The notes below the pieces were generated by a model that worked only from the letters and a program-made list of their open reading frames with translations, did not search any database and was not told where the DNA came from. From the NCBI GenBank assembly GCA_029378245.1, contig JARKIF010000129.1, forward strand, positions 1 to 64,000: 64,000 bases of DNA. Reading direction: 5' to 3'. This DNA is from Roridomyces roridus (lineage: Eukaryota > Basidiomycota > Agaricomycetes > Agaricales > Mycenaceae). Positions 41,681 through 49,817 of this stretch are shown in pieces (the stretch's first letter is position 1; each line of letters begins with the position of its first letter). Both the position numbers and the translations under genes were made by a program.

Positions 41681-43235
41681 ATGCACCGCTGTTTCGAGAT
41701 TCCAGAGCTTGTAGACGAAATCGTCTCGCATATCCCGCTCCTCCTCGACCAAGACAAACCTTTTCTCGCCGTTCTTGCGCGAACCGCCCGCTTATTTCAC
41801 AATTCTGCCCTCAACCATTTGTGGCAGTATCAAAGATCGCTCCGCCCCCTTCTGCTCTGCATGCCTCCCGATCTCGTCCAAGAAGAGGTCGTGGATGGGA
41901 AACATAGTCTTGTAAGCAATTCCCTGCCGCTCCAAACCGGTCTTCTCAGACGTCTGCAGAAGTTTTTACGACCCGTCCAGAGCTCTGATTGGGAGCGTCC
42001 CCGCCGATACGCCAGACGCGTTAGAATTTTCTCCTCCAATTCCTCCTTCAGCTCCGATGACTTCCCGTACTCCGCAATCTGTCCTTTGCTTGACGTGGTG
42101 GACGACTGCATATTTCCAAATCTTATCAAGCTCTTCTGGGAGCATTCCTATGAGAATTTCCCTCACATCGGACTTTTCCTCAGTCCCAATATCACTGTAC
42201 TCGCCATTAAATGTGACGCATCATCGTCGCTTGCCATCCTCTCCATGCTCCCCAGAAAATGCCCTTCCGTAACGCGCGTGGACATGATTCATCCACGCGA
42301 CCATTCAGTCACGGAGGCCACCAGGAACCTCGTCTCAACGTTCATACCACAGTTGTGCTGCATTCAGGACCTCCATATGCACATCTACGACATGGCTCTT
42401 TTGCAGCATATCGCTCGATTGCCATGTCTTCAGACTTTGTGTGTCCTAAGCCTACCAACGGCTCTACCGGCGTCCCGCCGTGCTGAAAAGCCTCTTTTTT
42501 CCATCCCTCCGTCTTCTTCGATGTGAAAATCCCAACCCCTTATCCATGTCGCGCCTCTTCGAGTTATGTTCGGATAACACCTTGAATGCGTTCCGCATGA
42601 CAATCAGTCATGCTACCAATGTCCCCGAAGTCATCCGACAACTTCTAGCAGCACTCGTAAACTCTCAACGGTCTTCCTTGACCGAACTCTACATTCGTGT
42701 CGAGCCTGTCTGGGACCCATTTCAGATTGAAAGCGACGGCATCTACACTATCGAGTGCCTTCAACCGGCGCTTGGTTTTTCGAACCTGACGCATGTGCGT
42801 ATTACTTCAAACCCTGGATTCGATTTGGACGACCTGGCTATATGCGAAATGGCGCGAGCATGGTCACAACTACAATTCATTGGCATCAACGAATTCGATC
42901 CTGCAGCCGGGTTCCGCACGACATTCCACTCTTTACACCACCTCTCCCTTCACTGTCCAAAACTACACACCGTCTCCATGGATTTCAAAATGGACATCAT
43001 ACCTGCTGTCCCAGACGTACCCTCCCCAAATCGGAGCATGTACTTCATCAATGTTTTGCAGGCTACGATTCTCGCCTCTCAGGTACACCCTGTCGCGTGC
43101 TTCCTTGCTGCGATTTTCCCGACCTTGCAATACTTGTCATCGGATGGGATGTTCAAGCATACAGATGATGACCCCTGGAAGGAGGTCGAGTTACTCCTTC
43201 CATCTCTCGTGGGTGGATCTACCGCGAGGGAATGA
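41681..43235 (+). CDS. F-box-like/LRR protein with one frameshift
   Basis: It starts at ATG 41681 (MHRCFEIPELVDEIVSHIPL), an F-box-like N terminus followed by FLAVLARTARLFHNSALNHL, and LRR-like text. The first frame runs to 42526, but family-like sequence (LKSLFFPSLRLLRCENPNPL) resumes in the next frame from about 42480 and runs to 43235 (LVGGSTARE). The shift lies near 42455-42490, beside a TTTTTT run, without a convincing intron. Either a recent mutation or a sequencing error is possible. If intact, about 515 residues and a role as SCF substrate receptor. Confidence 0.65.
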
Positions 43236-43423
43236 TGCGCATTAGGGGGCCCAGGCATGGGCAACATCAAAATGCTTGTCGACCTCGCTCAAGTCTGTAT
43301 ACATCTGGCATTTCCAGAACTCGTAAAGCACAGTCTCTCGTATTTGGAACCCTCCGACAGCTGCGATTCTCACGCGGTTCTCTCGTACTTATCTTGCTCG
43401 TATCCGGAATTGGAAACCTCCAA

Positions 43424-43622
43424 ATGAATAGCAATTGATATGTTCAGTGTTTTGAAGCTGCTGTTCTGAGCGACTTACATAATTTATTGTACTATTTCTA
43501 CTGTACTTGATGTTGCTTAACGAATTCCTGCGAGCTTTGAAATTTGAAGCCGGACGCGTCCTTGACGCGTTGCCATTGATTTGGCATTGTGTCGACTCCA
43601 CGTGACAGACATCTCTCTCTCT
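43424..43622 (+). repeat. Direct repeat, right copy
   Basis: Counterpart of 41463-41660. It is not followed by another F-box gene; the sequence becomes unrelated after the CACGTGACAG motif. The copy still carries a decayed version of the last codons of the gene at 40486. Confidence 0.8.
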
Positions 43623-44208
43623 TTTCGCTCCCTTCCGAGTCACCTGAAGTTCACGTTGGCCCGGCCGACCTACTCCAGCGCTGACAGCCTCTGGTGTTTT
43701 CACCTACTTAAGTCATCTGAATAACGATCTCCGAACTCACGAAGCCTCGTGTCGTGGCAAATCCTGGCGCAAGACCACGACCGAGACCCATCGAATGTAT
43801 TTTCTCTTCATCTTGGGTCGCCACAACGACTAGGGGACGACGCTCAAAGGCCGCTGATTCATGAAGCGCTCAATACCAGAAACGCGGCCATTGTGTGCAA
43901 CGTGCCCAGCGGCGTCGACTAGGGGCGACTAATACAAGACCGGCGCTCCACAGTGACTCGATTCCTAGTATGTGGGTCCACACTTCCATACGAAAAGTGA
44001 TATCTCAGTGTGAATTTACGCGCTCTCTGTCTGCTCCTTGTCCTCGCCTTGTCGTTTAGCTCTCGTAGAGTTTGTATGGTACCCTGGACCTCTTTCAAAA
44101 TGAATTTTGAGGTGCAGCTGATCCTTGTACGACACGACCGGTATCTTCTCTTCCATTCCCCGTGTATCCAGATCTATCACAATTAATTCTCTGTGTGAAT
44201 GGAGAGTC
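43623..44208. other. Region without a gene, left flank of the retrotransposon
   Basis: I see no gene. It runs into the element boundary at about 44209 without an obvious target duplication. Confidence 0.4.
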
Positions 44209-44320
44209 CCCAATCAGTCTTGAGTACACCCCGAACGAATGCACAGAGAGTTTAGTCAAAAGCGGCGCCTCCCTCGATAGAGAGATGCCCTTGAATTGCG
44301 ATGCCTCGTCTGGATGGCTA
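44209..44320 (-). repeat. Split direct repeat B2
   Basis: It matches 44789-44899 over about 111 bp (CCAATCAGTCTTGAGTACAC at the plus-strand left end, CGTCTGGATGGCTA at the right end). It marks the 3' end of the element. Confidence 0.85.
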
Positions 44321-44382
44321 CAGGAAGTAAAGTATGTAATATGTACTAGGGTGGGACAATACCGAATGAAAACGAAGGGTGG

Positions 44383-44788
44383 GTAGCTTGAGAACAATGG
44401 AGTGATACACAACTGGCACAGTAGGAAAGAAACCATGAGATACGACGAGAACGAACACTTGTGGTGACTTACCTGGCACAGTGGGAGAGAAACTGGGGGT
44501 TTTCCCACCACTGGCCAGGTATATATGACTCGGAAACTTGAGGAGACTTGAATGTATTGAAAAGGAACTAAACGGAAAGTTAGTTTGACTCGACTCCGGC
44601 TTACGGCCCATGGGGCGCGGAGGAGTCGCTCACCAGCTCGGGACTCTCGCTTACGACCCGTGGGGTGGAGAGGAGCGTGCTCTCATTTACGACCTTTGAG
44701 GTAGAGAGGGTGAGACGAGGAGAAGGGTGTAGGGCGTGCGCCGAGCGTACCCGTTGATTACCCTTGTATAAACTGCGTTTAGACTCGA
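44383..44788 (-). repeat. Split direct repeat A2
   Basis: A 406-bp copy of 49286-49691. It contains the same TATA-like CATATATACC, GTAAGTCACC donor and a spare copy of the first codons of the upstream open frame. Confidence 0.9.
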
Positions 44789-44899
44789 CCAATCAGTCTT
44801 GAGTACACCCCGAACGAATGCACAGAGAGTTTAGTCAAAAGCGGCGCCTCCCTCGATAGAGAGATGCCCTTGAATTGCGATGCCTCGTCTGGATGGCTA
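44789..44899 (-). repeat. Split direct repeat B1
   Basis: A copy of B2 that abuts A2 directly at 44788/44789, as in the B1-A2 junction of Ngaro-type elements. It overlaps the 3' part of the recombinase reading frames. Confidence 0.85.
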
Positions 44900-44962
44900 A
44901 ATGGTATGAGAATAAGGAGGCAAGTCCGAAGAGGACGAGAGATGGGGAAGAGAGGCATGGAA

Positions 44963-45956
44963 TTAATTTGACCGACGTCGGCTCCCAAGGAGAATTTGGA
45001 GGAAGATTGGGTTCTTCCGGATGTATATTTGGAACGTATCCGAAGACCAGCGACCGGCAGCTTGGATGAGGTGGTAAGGTGCCCCGTCTTCCGCCATGGC
45101 AGTTGCACCACCTGCCCGAAGAGATTGGCCAGCGAAATTGTTGTCTGGGATGAATTTGCGTAGTCGTGCGAGGAACCAGGATCGTGTGGGAACGATTCGA
45201 GCCGAGGTTACCCAGAGGAAGGGATGGAGGGGGAAATAGGCGTCCCGCATGAAGGTATGTGGCAAAAATTTGGACCGGATCAAGATGCTGATTCTGACGT
45301 GCGATCACCACTCGACTTCCCTCAAAGGACGAGTCGGTTTTATGGGTACGTAGCCAAAACGAGAAACCCTCTGGTATCCACTGCACGGACGCCCGCAGTG
45401 TCCATTTGGATGGGTTCCGTTTGGTGAGTGCATCAGGAGCAGTCATCTCGCCAAGCCGCATGAGCCCGTAAAAGCCTGTGAAAAGCATTGCCGCAAATAG
45501 ACAGTCGTCGTAAGACGGGTTTGCTGGCATCTGGTCTATCACGGACTGGAGCTGGTTTCGGGAGAGGGGCTGTTTCCGATGAATGGGTCGACTAAGCATG
45601 CGTTTGCATCCTTTGAGGGTACGGGATACAAGCATGCTCTTTCGATTTTGCCGGACCTCTGGAAAGTAAGGCTCGAGCTCGCTGCAAATTCCCGAAAGAT
45701 AGGAATCTACAGAACGTGGCTCGATATCATGGCACATGAAAACCACGAAAAGGCTGAGGGTGTCGGGTGTGGGTGTGATTTCGAAACCATGTATGTTGCA
45801 GAAATGGAGATATGCATTGAGAGCAGAGGCATAAGTTGCACGGGAAGATGAATCGAGAGCCATACCAAGAGCTACTTCTCGGGCTCGAAGCAGCTCATCG
45901 AGGGACCAAGCAGAACGATGTTGCCTGGCACGCCTCGACCGCGGAATGTGGCTCAT
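44963..45956 (-). pseudogene. Tyrosine recombinase of the retrotransposon, frameshifted
   Basis: The ATG at 45956 overlaps the RT stop as ATGA after seven A residues. The N-terminal SAM-like region (YASALNAYLHFCNIHGFEIT) and the first catalytic Arg (FTGFYGLMRLGE) are clear, followed by WLRTHKTDSSFEGSRVVI. Near 45240-45252 the frame changes. The catalytic C-terminal part (AYFPLHPFLW, GQSLRAGGATAMAEDGAPYH, GRWSSDTFQIYIRKNP) is in the next frame and ends at 44963. The H-x-x-R box reads QSLR, with Gln at the His position. The shift would leave the recombinase without its second Arg, Trp and nucleophile Tyr. Confidence 0.8.
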
Positions 45957-48061
45957 TTTTTTAGCGCCCCCAGCGCACATGGAGGGGGTGTAAACGTGGA
46001 AATTTCGAGTCCAGGGGCACTTGCATAGGCTTTGGCAAAGTTTTCCCTCGAGATTGCATCTGCGACAACATTGTTCTCTCCGGGTATGAGAAGAACCCGA
46101 AGATCCACCCGATGATGAATTAAGAGATCTACTGCACGTTTAAGCAGCTCATTGTAGGCAGGCTTTGCAGCCAATGAGTCGAAGATCTGGAAAGTGTTCT
46201 GGTTATCGGTGTATATGGAAAGACGAACTGGTCGTGTCATAGGGGGCTTGAAATGCTGTTCCTGCGCGCAGAACCATTCAAGGGCTGCGAGGACAGTTGT
46301 TGCTTCCCAAAAGAAGATTGTATCTGTGGGAGTTTGCACTGGAACAGCAGAGTAAAAACCTAGGAGCTGCTTGGGTTCCCAGAAACCCATGCCCCGCGGA
46401 CAAGCATCACATAGAATTTTTGTGTCGGCTTCCGTGACTGGGTCCCAGTCGACAGCGTGATAACTTGATATACCGGGTAAGGATCGAACGTGTCCGACAA
46501 ACCACCCTAGATCTTTGGTAACTGCTTGATTGAGGTGCACCGTTGCGTGTGCTCGCGATAATCCCGATGTTTTGACATAGACATTGGAAAGCGCTGGACG
46601 GAGCAAGGGAAAGACGTTTAACGACCACGAGACCCATCCTGACAGCTGGTGCCAATCATGAAGGGTTCGTTTGCGGCTGGGAGTGTCAATAAAGTCTTGG
46701 ACAGCTTGCTCGAGATCGGTTTTTGCCGTCACCGGCATTGTGATCGACATTTCGTTGACATCAACCTCAAACCCGATGATGGTCAGTTTTGTTCCCCACA
46801 ACTGCTTTTCCTCGCTATGCGGGACACCGAGCCAGTCCCAAAATTCCAACAATTTGACCTGTTTGGTAGGCATCATCTTCCCGTATGATTTGTAGAACGA
46901 CATGCGGCCTTCGACTTCCCATCCGAAGTTGTCGTCAACGTATACGAAAAGATCCGCGAGCATCTTGACGAAGATAGCTGCCCACAGGATCAAACCCATG
47001 ACCGAGTTCCATAAACGCGGGGAGCCTCTGCTGCCGAACGATGATCTCCAATCCACTCGACGAACAAGCGGCCCACGGTCAATACCCTTCTCGAAGTCTT
47101 CCGAAGTTGGGTAGTTTGTGGTTACAACTTGTTTGATCTGCCAAAGGGGATGAGATGGGATTAGACGGAATGCTCCCTTGACGTCCGACTTGAAAGCAAC
47201 CAGACGCTCGTCCGGGTTGCTCCGTCGATACTTCAAAAGAGCACCAAAGAAATGATGAAGGGTGTCTAGTCTTGCTCCCTTAACTTCACGGTCATCCATC
47301 ATATTGTTTTGACAGAACTTGCCCGCGCTCATGTGAGAGCAAAGTCGAAGCTTCGTCGAATTTGGTTTCGGTACTGCTAGGACTGGTGTGCTGTACATCC
47401 CGGGAAGTAGATCCGGACCAAACGAGATTGAGAAGCGCCCGAGCTCCTCTTCCTCGTAACTCTGCTCTTCTAGGAATTGTTGTTCACGAGCACTTTTGGG
47501 TAGAATTTTCGAATTATCCCACATGACAGGCCATTCTGGATTGTTTGAATGGGTGTCTGCAAACGGCCATGCTCCCTCTTCAAGTGCCATCAAAACGGAG
47601 TCAACGAACTTTGGATTCGGGTGGTTAACCAACACAGAACGGAGATTTCCCGTGTGTATTTCCGTTCGGACTTGGAATAGATGTGGGTTGGCCATAATCG
47701 TCTGAAACGCATCTTTGTTTTTGAATTCGATATCTGGTGGACGAGGAAGGGGATTATCGACTTCTGTGCAATATGCAGTATGACTGGATGTGGAAGAGAA
47801 TTTGTTCCAGCCAAACCCACGCATATATCTCGGGAGCGATGAGGAAGGAGATTGAACATGAAGAGGGAGGTCGATCGTCTCTGGTGGTTCACTGATAAGC
47901 CATTTGTTCCGTGAAAATGCTAGTCGACTAAAACGCGAGAACTCCGTCAGTCTGGCGGGTGGCCGAGGCTGAGCTTCGTCCCTGTCATCAGTTATCCCAG
48001 CTGGTAGCCGAGGATCACTGAGACGATTTGCATTTCTTGTCGCATTTCCGGTGGGACGCAT
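45953..48061 (-). CDS. Reverse transcriptase-RNase H of the Ngaro-like element
   Basis: ATG at 48061 (MRPTGNATRNANRLSDPRLP) overlaps the end of the gag-like frame by 47 bases; about 702 codons. RT motifs include TKLRLCSHMSAGKFCQNNMM, VAFKSDVKGAFRLIPSHPLW, the catalytic LFVYVDDNFG and the WLGVPHSEEKQLWG thumb side. RNase H follows with DACPRGMGFWEP, FWEATTVLAALEW, YTDNQNTFQIF and NNVVADAISRENF, so all four acidic positions are there. The frame stays open far upstream, overlapping gag. It ends at TGA 45955-45953. No disruption is seen. Confidence 0.88.
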   Translation of the reverse strand: MRPTGNATRNANRLSDPRLPAGITDDRDEAQPRPPARLTEFSRFSRLAFSRNKWLISEPPETIDLPLHVQSPSSSLPRYMRGFGWNKFSSTSSHTAYCTEVDNPLPRPPDIEFKNKDAFQTIMANPHLFQVRTEIHTGNLRSVLVNHPNPKFVDSVLMALEEGAWPFADTHSNNPEWPVMWDNSKILPKSAREQQFLEEQSYEEEELGRFSISFGPDLLPGMYSTPVLAVPKPNSTKLRLCSHMSAGKFCQNNMMDDREVKGARLDTLHHFFGALLKYRRSNPDERLVAFKSDVKGAFRLIPSHPLWQIKQVVTTNYPTSEDFEKGIDRGPLVRRVDWRSSFGSRGSPRLWNSVMGLILWAAIFVKMLADLFVYVDDNFGWEVEGRMSFYKSYGKMMPTKQVKLLEFWDWLGVPHSEEKQLWGTKLTIIGFEVDVNEMSITMPVTAKTDLEQAVQDFIDTPSRKRTLHDWHQLSGWVSWSLNVFPLLRPALSNVYVKTSGLSRAHATVHLNQAVTKDLGWFVGHVRSLPGISSYHAVDWDPVTEADTKILCDACPRGMGFWEPKQLLGFYSAVPVQTPTDTIFFWEATTVLAALEWFCAQEQHFKPPMTRPVRLSIYTDNQNTFQIFDSLAAKPAYNELLKRAVDLLIHHRVDLRVLLIPGENNVVADAISRENFAKAYASAPGLEISTFTPPPCALGALKK

Positions 48062-49253
48062 CACGGCATTCTGAGCAGACGTGGATTCGCCTACAATCCT
48101 TGAAGGTGCACCTGTTATTGTTCCAGTTGCGACAGATTTCGACAGTTCGTCCTGGAGTCTGAACTCGATTCTTCCTCTGGGAGTTACCGGACCCTCCGTC
48201 CTTGTCAGGCTTGTAGTGGAGCATCCCTGGGATAAGGTATGCTCTCTCAAGCTGTACGAACTCGGAAGTGTCGCTGAATAGGAGTTGGCGCGTGCTCCCG
48301 ATGAGGCTACGTATCGCTTTTTCGCAGTTGATGGCATTGTGGACGAGGTTGGAAGGCATGGTTGTGAATAAAGATCGAATGTATTTGGCGTACGTGATGA
48401 GCTCTTGTTGTCTATCATTAAAGACGAAAAGCATTGCTTTTTCGAAATCGTCCCAGACTTGGTTCCAGTGCACCGATGTGGTGACGGCGTGGCCGTAGAA
48501 GTCAAGGCTGACGGCATCGAAATCGACATACTCCCCTTGAACGATGCATCTCCACCCAACTTCGGTGAATCTGGGGCAACCGAGTCTTGCCCTGGTGATC
48601 CGTACCATTTCCTTGGGATCGCGCGAGTAGTTCTCGATGACGTGGAAGACATCTCGCCTGTACTTGTCTTGGTAGCCGTGAATTTCGGCCTCTGGGTCAT
48701 ATCCAAACCGGGACGGATCCAAACGAGGTTTCTTGTGTTTGTGCGTCTGGTCCGTTTCCCTCGAAGAGGAACGACTTGACCCGTCAGTAGTACTGGGGCT
48801 GCGATGCCGTTTACGTCGTCCTCGACGTTCATGACTTCTCCCGCGATGATCGCGTTCTGGTCCCTCTGGTCCACTGTCAAGGTGTGGTAATCTGTTGTTT
48901 CCGCTGCCGTTGGGGACGACAGGCGATGGATTAACCGGAGCTTCTTGATTGGTGGGCCTCGTGGCTCCCCCAAGCGCTCCAGCAAGCGAGGAGGACTGTC
49001 CCTGTGGGATTCGTCCATGGTTTTGCGCTTGGATGGCCTGCTGTTCATAATGATCGAGTTGGGTCGTGTACGGTACGAGATCTTGTGGGTTGTAAGGGAA
49101 TACGAGTTGTTGGCTCCCTTGCTGCAGTAAATAATCGAGCCACGCGTCAGAATTTTGACGGTTTAGCTTGCGAGTAGCAAAAAGATCGACGACAGATTGG
49201 AGTTGGAGTTGGAGATCTGCCACAGATTGAAAAACTCCGACTTGTCCGCTCAT
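48015..49253 (-). CDS. Gag-like protein of the Ngaro-like element
   Basis: The start at 49253 (MSGQVGVFQSVADLQLQLQS) is preferred, since the open frame before it lies in repeat A1, probably leader with an intron (GTAAGT donor). 412 residues: N-terminal coiled coil, a Ser/Arg-rich middle (RSHERRGRRKRHRSPSTTDG), a capsid-like helical region (WNQVWDDFEKAMLFVFNDRQ) and a C-terminal Cys/His motif (CRNWNNNRCTFKDCRRIHVC) followed by SECRDASHRKCDKKC. It would package the element's RNA. Intact. Confidence 0.8.
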   Translation of the reverse strand: MSGQVGVFQSVADLQLQLQSVVDLFATRKLNRQNSDAWLDYLLQQGSQQLVFPYNPQDLVPYTTQLDHYEQQAIQAQNHGRIPQGQSSSLAGALGGATRPTNQEAPVNPSPVVPNGSGNNRLPHLDSGPEGPERDHRGRSHERRGRRKRHRSPSTTDGSSRSSSRETDQTHKHKKPRLDPSRFGYDPEAEIHGYQDKYRRDVFHVIENYSRDPKEMVRITRARLGCPRFTEVGWRCIVQGEYVDFDAVSLDFYGHAVTTSVHWNQVWDDFEKAMLFVFNDRQQELITYAKYIRSLFTTMPSNLVHNAINCEKAIRSLIGSTRQLLFSDTSEFVQLERAYLIPGMLHYKPDKDGGSGNSQRKNRVQTPGRTVEICRNWNNNRCTFKDCRRIHVCSECRDASHRKCDKKCKSSQ

Positions 49254-49285
49254 GAGACGGAAGATGGAATTTTTAAATTCAAATA

Positions 49286-49691
49286 GTAGCTTGAGAACAA
49301 TGGAGTGATACACAACTGGCACAGTAGGAAAGAAACCATGAGATACGACGAGAACGAACACTTGTGGTGACTTACCTGGCACAGTGGGAGAGAAACTGGG
49401 GGTTTTCCCACCACTGGCCAGGTATATATGACTCGGAAACTTGAGGAGACTTGAATGTATTGAAAAGGAACTAAACGGAAAGTTAGTTTGACTCGACTCC
49501 GGCTTACGGCCCATGGGGCGCGGAGGAGTCGCTCACCAGCTCGGGACTCTCGCTTACGACCCGTGGGGTGGAGAGGAGCGTGCTCTCATTTACGACCTTT
49601 GAGGTAGAGAGGGTGAGACGAGGAGAAGGGTGTAGGGCGTGCGCCGAGCGTACCCGTTGATTACCCTTGTATAAACTGCGTTTAGACTCGA
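49286..49691 (-). repeat. Split direct repeat A1 (5' end of the element)
   Basis: A 406-bp repeat identical by eye to A2. It holds the promoter region (CATATATACC on the minus strand) and a likely leader intron from a GTAAGTCACC donor to a TACTGTGCCAG acceptor. Confidence 0.88.
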
Positions 49692-49817
49692 TGAAAGGTG
49701 ATTGTAAGCTGTGAAATGCAAGTCAGCCCTCGGATCTGGTCCGTGCGTAATTAGCGCTCGAGGTCCGCTTTATCTCCTGCGCGGGATTCGTAACCTGCTT
49801 TGTTCATTTGCCCCACC

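Larger units (their letters stand above)
44209..49691 (-). mobile_element. Ngaro-like tyrosine-recombinase retrotransposon with split direct repeats
   Basis: About 5.48 kb on the minus strand. Order 5' to 3': repeat A1 (49691-49286), gag-like ORF, RT-RNase H ORF, tyrosine recombinase ORF, repeat B1 (44899-44789), repeat A2 (44788-44383), about 60 bp, repeat B2 (44320-44209). This A1-ORFs-B1-A2-B2 design is the split-direct-repeat pattern of Ngaro/PAT-type elements and unlike LTR elements, which have an integrase. There is no target-site duplication, as expected for recombinase-mediated integration. The A copies look identical, so insertion is recent, although the recombinase frame is broken. 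Confidence 0.88.

Noticed and set aside
48062..49048. Open frame extending the RT protein far upstream
   Set aside because: It overlaps the gag-like frame completely and has low-complexity content; the ATG at 48061 next to the gag stop is a better start.
44383..49691. LTR retrotransposon (copia or gypsy) reading of the 406-bp direct repeats
   Set aside because: The element codes for a tyrosine recombinase instead of an integrase, the repeats are interleaved A and B types, and no target duplication is visible.
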